From Cladorhizidae sp. MBARI D1340-BT2 (Eukaryota; Porifera; Demospongiae; Poecilosclerida; Cladorhizidae), in NCBI GenBank assembly GCA_028752905.1, contig JAQNBH010000007.1:12436919-12500918 (forward strand): DNA of 64,000 bases. The letters run 5' to 3'. The notes below the pieces were generated by a model. It saw only the letters and a program-made list of their open reading frames with translations. It was not told the origin of the DNA and ran no database searches. Of this stretch, positions 56,565 through 64,000 are shown in pieces (the stretch's first letter is position 1; each line of letters opens with the position of its first letter). The translations under genes and the position numbers were made by a program.

Positions 56565-56925
56565 ACCACCACGTGCTCTCCTTTGTAGGTTTGTCACTTC
56601 TTTTGTTTCTCCTTCTTTCCCACTCCCTCTCTCTCAGTATTTTTAACTCAGTCCATTATGTCATGGTCTTCAAGTCTAATCTTAGACATGATGTCATCAC
56701 ACGCCACCACGTGTTCTCCTTTGTAGGTTTGTCACTTCTTCAGTTCCCTCCTTCTTTCCCACTCTCTCTCAGTATTTTTAACTCGGTCCATTATGTCATG
56801 GTCTTAAAGTCATCACACACCACCACGTGTTCTCCTTTGTAGGTTTGTCACTTCTTCAGTTCCCTCCTTCTTTCCCACTCTCTCTCAGTATTTTTAACTC
56901 AGTCCATTATGTCATGGTCTTAAAG
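56565..56925. repeat. Tandem repeat inside hAT, three copies of about 120 bp
   Basis: CACCACGTGTTCTCCTTTGT, TAGGTTTGTCACTTCTTCAG and GTCCATTATGTCATGGTC recur three times upstream of the transposase. CACGTG E-box cores are in each copy. Confidence 0.9.
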
Positions 56926-56929
56926 TCTC

Positions 56930-56937
56930 TATAAAAG
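56930..56937 (+). promoter_or_regulatory. TATA-like box of the hAT transposase
   Basis: TATAAAAG lies 34 bp before the transposase ATG at 56971, placing the transcription start a few bases before the coding region. Confidence 0.5.
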
Positions 56938-56970
56938 AAACCTTACTAGCTGATTTCTCTTCATATTAAT

Positions 56971-59156
56971 ATGGATATTCGCTCATACTTTGCAAGTACT
57001 TCTCAAGCCTCTTCTCATGCTAATAGCAGCGATAGCGAAGATAGCAGAACAGATAGCTCTGAGCATGTCGAGGCATCTAGTCCTAGCCTTAGTCCTCCAC
57101 CTTCAAAGAAAAGCAAGCAAAACAAACACCGCTCTTGTGTATCCACGAAGAGAAAATACTCTAAGAGCTGGGAGAAAGATTTCAGTTGGCTCTATTATGA
57201 CGAGGATAGCGATGGTGCCTTTTGCAAGGTTTGCAAGCAATCTGGTCTGCAGCGTACTGGAGGAGTGTGGGTCACACAACCTTGCAGAAATTGGAAGAAA
57301 GCTGTTGAAAAAATGAAAGCTCATGCGAGAAGTGACTTCCATATCCATGCAACTCAAGCTCTTTTTGCAGCTAAAGGAGCAGCCAAAGGTGGAACAGTTG
57401 TACAGCAACTCCAGAATGTTTTAGCTCGCAAAAGAGCTCAGAACAGAGCTGCAGTGAAGTGCCTGATCCTACTCACTCATTTTCTTACGAAAGAACAAGT
57501 TGCACATTCGACAAAATTTGAGAAGCTGGTTGACGTGGTGGTTCGATGTGGCAGCCAACATTTGAAGCAATTCTTAGAAACTGCACCAAGAAATGCTGTG
57601 TACACATCAAGAGTGGCTGTGGTTGAATTCATCGAATCATTGGGGACATGGGTGGAGGAGTCGATTCTGAAGCGACTTCAAAAGGCACCTATGTACAGCC
57701 TCATGGCAGATGAGTGCACAGATGTCACCAACGTAGAAGAATTGTCTGTGTTTTGCCGCTGGGAGGAAGATGGTGTACCAGTAGAGTGCTTTCTGGAGCT
57801 TATTCCATTGAAGAAGGCTGATGCAGAGACCATCTATTCTAATCTCATCGATTGTTTAAAGAAGAAAGGTCTACAAGTCGGAAGAATAGTTGGATTGGGA
57901 TTTGATGGAGCTGCAACTTTTTCTGGACGAAAGACCGGGGTTCAGGCACGTATCAAGAAACATACTCCTCACGCTCTGTTTATACACTGCCACTGTCACT
58001 TACTGCAGTTGGCTTGTGTGCAAGCTGCCAATAAAACTCCTGGAATTGCTCATGTTTACAGAACATTGACTACTCTTTGGAAGCATTTTCGCAATTCCCC
58101 CAAGCGAGCAGAGTGTCTGAAGGAGGTACAGCACGTTCTTGAACTTCCAGAAATGAAAGTGATCAAGCCATCTGACACACGCTGGCTGGCACATGAAAGG
58201 TGTGTCAAAGCTGTCAAAGCAAGTTATTCTGCAATTGTAATCACCATTGGGAACATCTACGAGACGTCCCACGAGCCAGAAGCTCTTGGAATCCATGGTG
58301 CCCTCTGCAAATTGTCTACGATTGCAGCTATATATTTGCTTGATTTCACTCTACCACAAGTAGCCAAGCTCAGCAAAGCACTTCAGGCAGAGCAGCTTGA
58401 CCTCTCGTTGATATCATTCCTTGTTGATGCTACTGTTAAATCCTTGGATGAACAGTTTTGCCTGGAGCGAACTGGGTGTTGGAGCTTCTTGAAAACGTTG
58501 AAGACTTGAAGTCATCTACAAAGGTGTCTATTGACGCTGATAAAATACTTTCATTCCAGAATGTTGTTGGTAAGCCTTTTGTTGCTGATTTAAAGGCCAA
58601 CATAACAAGCCGATTTTCTTCATCCAACGCTGTTGTATCAGCATTGTCTATATTCGATCCACGGAAAGTTCCAAAACCAGATTCAGTATCTTTTCCCACT
58701 TATGGAGACACGTCTGTTGAGAAACTGATTGCTCACTACGGAGAAGATAGAGATGCAGAAACATTGGATGGAGAAGAAACAGTGAAGACAGCCATGATTT
58801 CCACTGAAATACTTACAGAGTGGAAAACATTCCGCCAGCTGTTAGTCAAGCAACCACGGGATACTACTGCATCACAGCTGAAAGAACTTGTTTCAAACGA
58901 CATGCTCAAGGCCATGTTTCCCAATTTGCACAAGATTGCCTCCATCTGCTTATCGATTCCAGTTTCTACTGCTTCTGTGGAGAGAAGCTTCTCACAGATG
59001 AAGATGATCAAGACTCGTTTGCGTAATTCTCTAAGTGACTGCAGCCTTTCTCACCTTATGAGGATTGCTATAGAGGCACCAGAAGTACTCTCTGAGAGCG
59101 ACCTTGAAGAGATTGTGGACGTATGGCAGAGAAAACCAAGAAGAACCTCAGTTTGA
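56971..59156 (+). CDS. hAT transposase, zinc-finger (ZNF862-like), one frameshift
   Basis: Cut-and-paste transposase. The first frame (56971-58509) has a serine-rich N-terminus, a zinc-finger region with FCKVCKQSG and HARSDFHIHA, and then the RNase H-like fold with MADECTDV (first catalytic Asp) and GFDGAATFSGRKTGV (second). Next come CHCHLLQLAC and DTRWLAHERC. The second frame (to 59156) carries SVERSFSQMKMIKTRLRN, the hAT C-terminal dimerisation region with the likely catalytic Glu. The frames differ by one base at a run of four T (58456-58459). This can be a true deletion, a sequencing error or a ribosomal frameshift. Otherwise the frame is intact over about 730 codons, so the copy is young. 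Confidence 0.9.
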
Positions 59157-59486
59157 CATTCCTATCATTTGAACCTGATATCATAAGCTTAAAATATTAC
59201 ACCTTTCTTGTATTACACCTTTCTTGACATTATTTAAAAAAATATCTCTAATTTCAAGGGGGGGGGGCGAGAATGATACAAGGGGGGGCGAATGCCCCCC
59301 CCCCCGCCCCCCCCTAAATACACCCCTGTCCGTGGGGACTCCATGGGACCAGACTGAGGCGTATGTTTATGCAAGTATCCATGTGTTTCAGTGGGTTGCT
59401 GTTATAGCAACTCACGGACTCTGGGGTTTGGGGTTATAGTTGTCATCTTGTGTGTTCTTCTCTCACCTTTTACCTGCATGCTTGCT

Positions 59487-59818
59487 GGGAACCCTCACTG
59501 GTGGGAACCCTCACTGGTGGGAACCCTCACTGGTGGGAGCCCTCACTGGTGGGAACCCTCACTGGGGAACCCTCACTGGTGGGAACCCTCACTGGTGTGG
59601 GAACCCTCACTGGTGGGAACCCTCACTGGTGGGAGCCCTCACTGGTGGGAACCCTCACTGGTGGGAACCCTCACTGGTGGGAACCCTCACTGGTGGGAAC
59701 CCTCACTGGTGGGAGCCCTCACTGGTGGGAACCCTCACTGGTGGGAGCCCTCACTGATGGGAACCCTCACTGGTGGGAGCCCTCACTGGTGGGAATCCTC
59801 ACTGGTAGGAAACCCACA
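59487..59818. repeat. Minisatellite, 16-bp unit, about 21 copies
   Basis: Copies of GGTGGGAACCCTCACT with G/A variants. Grades into the related array at 59935. Confidence 0.97.
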
Positions 59819-59934
59819 CTGATAACTAATGAGAACACTAATACACTAATAGGAGCCTTGCATTGGTAAGAACCACAGTGATCGCAACCCCACACTAGGA
59901 ATCCCCCCCTCCCCCCCCCCCCCATTGATAAGGA

Positions 59935-60695
59935 CACTAGGAGCCTCTCACTGGGTAAGAACCCCTGTGATTGGACCCCACACTAATAGGAACCCACCAT
60001 TGATAAGGACACTAATAGGAACCCCTCACTAATAGGAACCCAGGAACTCCCCACTGGTAAGAACCCCACACTAATAGGAACCGAGGAACTCCCCACTGGT
60101 AAGAACCCCACACTAATAGGAACCCAGGAACCCTCACTGGTAAGAACCCCACACTAATAGGAACCCAGGAACCCCCCACTGGTAAGAACCCCACACTAAT
60201 AGGAACCGAGGAACTCCCCACTGGTAAGAACCCCACACTAATAGGAACCCAGGAACCCCCCACTGGTAAGAACCCCACACTAATAGGAACCCAGGAACCC
60301 CCACTGGTAAGAACCCCACACTGATAGGAACCCAGGAACCCCCCCTGGTAAGAACCCCACACTAATAGGAACCCAGGAACCCCCACTGGTAAGAACCCCA
60401 CACTAATAGGAACCCAGGAACCCCCCACTGGTAAGACCCCACACTAATAGGAACCCAGGAACCTCCCACTGGTAAGAACCCCACACTAAAGGAACCCAGG
60501 AACCCCCCACTGGTAAGAACCCCACACTAATAGGAACCCAGGAACCCCCCACTGGTAAGAACCCCACACTAATAGGAACCCAGGAACTCCTCACTGGTAC
60601 GAACCCAGGAACTGGTAAGAACCCCACACTAATAGGAACCCAGGAACTCCCCACTGGTAAGAACCCGGAACCAGGACCCCCTCACTGGTTAGAAA
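59935..60695. repeat. Minisatellite, about 41-bp unit
   Basis: Copies of AATAGGAACCCAGGAACCCC plus CCACTGGTAAGAACCCCACA. The CACTGGT and GGAACCC words are shared with the neighbouring 16-bp array, suggesting a common origin. Confidence 0.96.
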
Positions 60696-61265
60696 CCCCT
60701 CAATGTGGACACTTCTAGGTCCGGACTAGAGTGTGCTGGTTACTGTTACACACATACAGTAGGTAAGTATTGGATTGTGAACTTGTAAGTATCCACCAAT
60801 TATCTGCATTTTTCCATGGGGCTTCATTCTGTGGCTCTGCCCACGTTCAGCCCTTCTCTCTTGAAGCCATTTCTCTCCATCTCTCTGTAATTCTTCATCA
60901 GCTGGCTAGCGAATGTGACGACCATTGTGGTCTCTTCCTTCATCATGACTTCAGGATTCGGTTGCTAGGGTGATTATTACAGATAAACTACATTGCCATT
61001 ACTATATTCCTCAATAGTAAGACTGGTACAAGTCCTTGTCTGCTCTAACATGCCAGCTCTTCTAGATCAAGGAGCGGCCTTGCATTTAGAAGGCCGCTTC
61101 CCGGCTAAAATAATTAGATTACGAATTAAAAAGTGATCTGCTGCATGAATTGCTTGAAAGTAGAAAGGACAAATTACCTGACGACTACTGAGAAATATAA
61201 AATATTTCTGGGAAGTTCTGTTTTGTTCATTAGGCATGAAACTGTGTGTCTGTAAGTTGGGCATG
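60696..61265. other. No gene recognised
   Basis: Unique sequence. No exon resembling the AGPS C-terminus is visible. Confidence 0.5.
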
Positions 61266-61269
61266 ACTT

Positions 61270-61490
61270 AAACAAACACCCCTGGCTTACAGAGAAACAC
61301 CTGCACCCCTCCCTGACTTGCAGAAAACTCTGGCTTACTTACAAACACCCCTATTACGTACAAACACCCTTGGCTTGCATACAAATACCTCTGGCTTAGC
61401 TTGCATACAAACACCCCTGGATTACATACAAACATCCCTGGCTTATGTACAAACACCCCTGGCTTATGTACAAACATCCCTGGCTTATTC
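61270..61490. repeat. Degenerate tandem repeat, 21-23-bp unit
   Basis: About ten imperfect copies of ACAAACACCCCTGGCTTACG. Confidence 0.9.
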
Positions 61491-62655
61491 TGTAGCAGTT
61501 GATCCGGACACCATACTCCATCAAATTGAGAACATAGTTACTAGATAGTGGAGTCAAATACCTGTAATTAAAACCAGTTCAAGAGCAATTAATACTCAGG
61601 ACAGTTCTTACAAAAAAAAAAAAAATCCTGCCCTTTTTTCCCCTCCGTAATTAGTGGGTGTTTGGTTCGTGTTGCTTGTTCTTCATGTGAAGTCAGTGCA
61701 TATAAGATGCAGCAATCATTGGTTAACTAGAGCATAATCAACTTAGCTGATCACTACGAACCTGCTTATCTGTTCAGTCTCTGTTTTGTCCAGGGAGACA
61801 ATGGATGTTCCCTGGCAATGCCACTCTCCTTGTAAAAGCTGGTGAGTAGCTTCTGCAATTGCTAGGGTATAGCTGAAGCAGGTGCAACACATGCTCTGAG
61901 AGAGCGAACGTCTTTGAGGGAGTGAATATCTCAATTTATATGCCAACCTTCCACTCCAGTGTGAAGGACTGCGTCAAACAGCTGCTCTGACTTGTCACCC
62001 TCGCTCTCCCACCATTCTTATAGTGCATCACGTACATGTGTAGTGAGGTGTGGTTATAACAAACGGGAGTCATTCCATGTCAACTCATACACTTGGAGGC
62101 AAATATTCGCAAGCCACTTCCGATGTCTTTGTAATTTGGCACACTTGTAGGACTTGCTAAAAAATGATTCCACAACAAATTTTAGATCCCTAGGTCAAAG
62201 GGTCTCCGAGATACAGCATTCCGAAGATCTGACCAGAAGTGACCTCCGGAAGGTCACAGGTTCACTAACCTGATCCAACTCTGTTGTTTCTTACTGAATT
62301 TGGCCCATTCAAACACCATTGGAAAGCTGTTGTCAAGGGCTTTCCAGCAGTATCTGAATCATTGTCCTACCTAAATAAATGGGGAAGTTAGCTTTTTGGT
62401 CAAGGGCGTGACCTTTGATCTTCTATTACTCAAAACCCATACCCCGAAATAAAAAAGTTTAATGACTATATTGAAGCTGACATAAGTGGCTATCTCAGTG
62501 CCAAAAATCATGGTGGGATTCCTAGGGGATCCAGAGATACATCACAGTTGTAAAATCAAGGATTTTTACAGATAGATAATGCAAACTTTCATCAACGAAC
62601 AAGTGAAATCAGAACTACAAAAAAAGTTTGAACAATGTATAAATAGGGTCTTGGC
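61491..62655. other. No gene recognised; possible dispersed repeat from 62070
   Basis: The stretch 62070-62600 has the uninterrupted non-coding look of an interspersed element (GTCATTCCATGTCAACTC onward), but no second copy lies in the window. A short frame VDPDTILHQIENIVTR at 61498-61546 recalls the VDPNNIF end of AGPS only weakly. Confidence 0.4.
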
Positions 62656-62659
62656 ACTG

Positions 62660-64000
62660 GCAGGTTAATGGTGATCTGAGCTCAGTCATTGAGCCTACTG
62701 GTGCTCCTACAGAACCTGCACTGGCAGGTTAATGGTGGTCTGAGCTCAGTCATTGAGCCTACTGGTGCTCCTACAGAACCTGCACTGGCAGGTTAATGGT
62801 GGCCTGAGCTCAGTCATTGAGCCTACTGGTGCTCCTATAGAACCTACACTGGCAGTGGCCTGAGCTCAGTCATTGAGCCTACTGGTGCTCCTACAGAACC
62901 TTCACTGGCAGGTTAATGGTGATCTGAGCTCAGTCATTGAGCCTACTAGTGCTCCTACAGAACCTGCCTGGCAGGTTAATGGTGGCCTGAGCTCAGTCAT
63001 TAAGCCTACTGGTGCTCCTACAGAACCTGCACTGGCAGGTTAATGGTGGTCTGAGCTCAGTCATTGAGCCTACTGGTGCTCCTACAGAACCTGCACTGGC
63101 AGGTTAATGGTGGCCTGAGCTCAGTCATTGAGCCTACTGGTGCTCCTATAGAACCTACACTGGCAGTGGCCTGAGCTCAGTCATTGAGCCTACTGGTGCT
63201 CCTACAGAACCTGCACTGGCAGGTTAATGGTGATCTGAGCTCAGTCATTGAGCCTACTAGTGCTCCTACAGAACCTGCCTGGCAGGTTAATGGTGGTCTG
63301 AGCTCAGTCATTGAGCCTACTGGTGCTCCTACAGAACCTGCACTGGCAGGTTAATGGTGGCCTGAGCTCAGTCATTGAGCCTACTGGTGCTCCTATCGAA
63401 CCTACACTGGCAGTGGCCTGAGCTCAGTCATTGAGCCTACTGGTGCTCCTACAGAACCTGCACTGGCAGGTTAATGGTGATCTGAGCTCAGTCATTGAGC
63501 CTACTAGTGCTCCTACAGAACCTGCCTGGCAGGTTAATGGTGGTCTGAGCTCAGTCATTGAGCCTACTGGTGCTCCTACAGAACCTGCACTGGCAGGTTA
63601 ATGGTGATCTGAGCTCAGTCATTGAGCCTACTAGTGCTCCTACAGAACCTGCCTGGCAGGTTAATGGTGGTCTGAGCTCAGTCATTGAGAGTCTACTGGT
63701 GCTCCTACAGAACCTGCACTGGCAGGTTAATGGTGGCCTGAGCTCAGTCATTGAGCCTACTGGTGCTCCTACAGACAGAACCTGCACTGGCAGGCTAATG
63801 GTGGCCTGAGCTCAGTCATTGAGCCTACTGGTGCTCCTACAGAACCTACACTGGCAGGTTAATGGTGGCCTGAGCTCAGTCATTGAGCCTACTGGTGCTC
63901 CTACAGACAGAACCTGCACTGGCAGGCTAATGGTGGCCTGAGCTCAGTCATTGAGCCTACTGGTGCTCCTACAGAACCTACACTGGCAGGTTAATGGTGG
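62660..64000. repeat. Minisatellite, about 64-bp unit, runs off the window
   Basis: Copies of GAGCTCAGTCATTGAGCCTA, CTGGTGCTCCTACAGAACCT and GCACTGGCAGGTTAATGGTG. Variants lacking GGTTAATG or having a duplicated ACAG recur every few units, suggesting higher-order structure. The array continues past 64000. Confidence 0.97.

Larger units (their letters stand above)
55894..59328 (+). mobile_element. hAT DNA transposon, about 3.4 kb, nearly complete
   Basis: The left end begins CAGGGTTGTATACAG. The right end, read inward on the minus strand, begins CAGGGGTGTATTTAG. Both are followed by G runs with GGGGGGGCGAA. A six-base duplication TCCGTG flanks it; one more base matches on the left if the last G is shared, and the usual hAT length is eight. 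The single transposase gene has its own TATA-like box. It lies downstream of the last AGPS exon found, probably in that gene's final intron. Confidence 0.88.

Noticed and set aside
61498..61546. AGPS terminal exon VDPDTILHQIENIVTR
   Set aside because: Only VDPD.I matches; the KLRK...W part before it and the N-F-G-N-L end are absent.

Overview
The window is nuclear DNA from an invertebrate animal. It holds spliced genes with GT-AG introns, two conserved eukaryotic housekeeping genes, eukaryotic DNA transposons and a very heavy load of tandem repeats. I cannot name the species. The exon structure and protein sequence stay close to the vertebrate forms, which would fit a slowly evolving marine invertebrate such as a sponge or cnidarian, but that is inference. 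A run of exactly 100 N at 9135-9234 marks an assembly gap inside a repeat-rich stretch.

Two host genes stand head to head. On the minus strand lies NACA (nascent polypeptide-associated complex subunit alpha), with coding exons between 20297 and 10882 and a last exon that is uncertain. On the plus strand lies AGPS (alkyldihydroxyacetonephosphate synthase, the peroxisomal flavoenzyme of ether-lipid synthesis). Eighteen exons run from 20426 to 54853 and encode about 599 residues in one consistent frame, from an N-terminal PTS2 signal to the active-site HHHG motif. The last 40 or so residues are not found and probably lie past a very long intron. The two start codons are only about 130 bp apart, so they share a short bidirectional promoter.

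Almost all remaining sequence is minisatellite. Nearly every intron carries its own array with its own unit (15 to 70 bp), and several arrays show higher-order repeats. Many long open reading frames here are only arrays whose unit length is a multiple of three or whose units lack stops.

Mobile elements: a nearly complete hAT transposon (55894-59328) with terminal inverted repeats, a target duplication and a transposase gene broken by one frameshift; a decayed PIF/Harbinger element (39445-40812) sitting inside a minisatellite; a 5'-truncated non-LTR retrotransposon tail (about 17650-18378); a small hAT-type MITE (14410-14527); a possible TTAA-flanked MITE (5438-6094); and several dispersed repeat families present in inverted copies.

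Layout: 1-2330 a 45-bp array; 2330-7740 mostly unique sequence with small repeats; 7740-10275 two arrays and the gap; 10276-20300 NACA with array-filled introns and a LINE fragment; 20426-54853 AGPS; 54854-64000 arrays, the hAT element and dispersed repeats.
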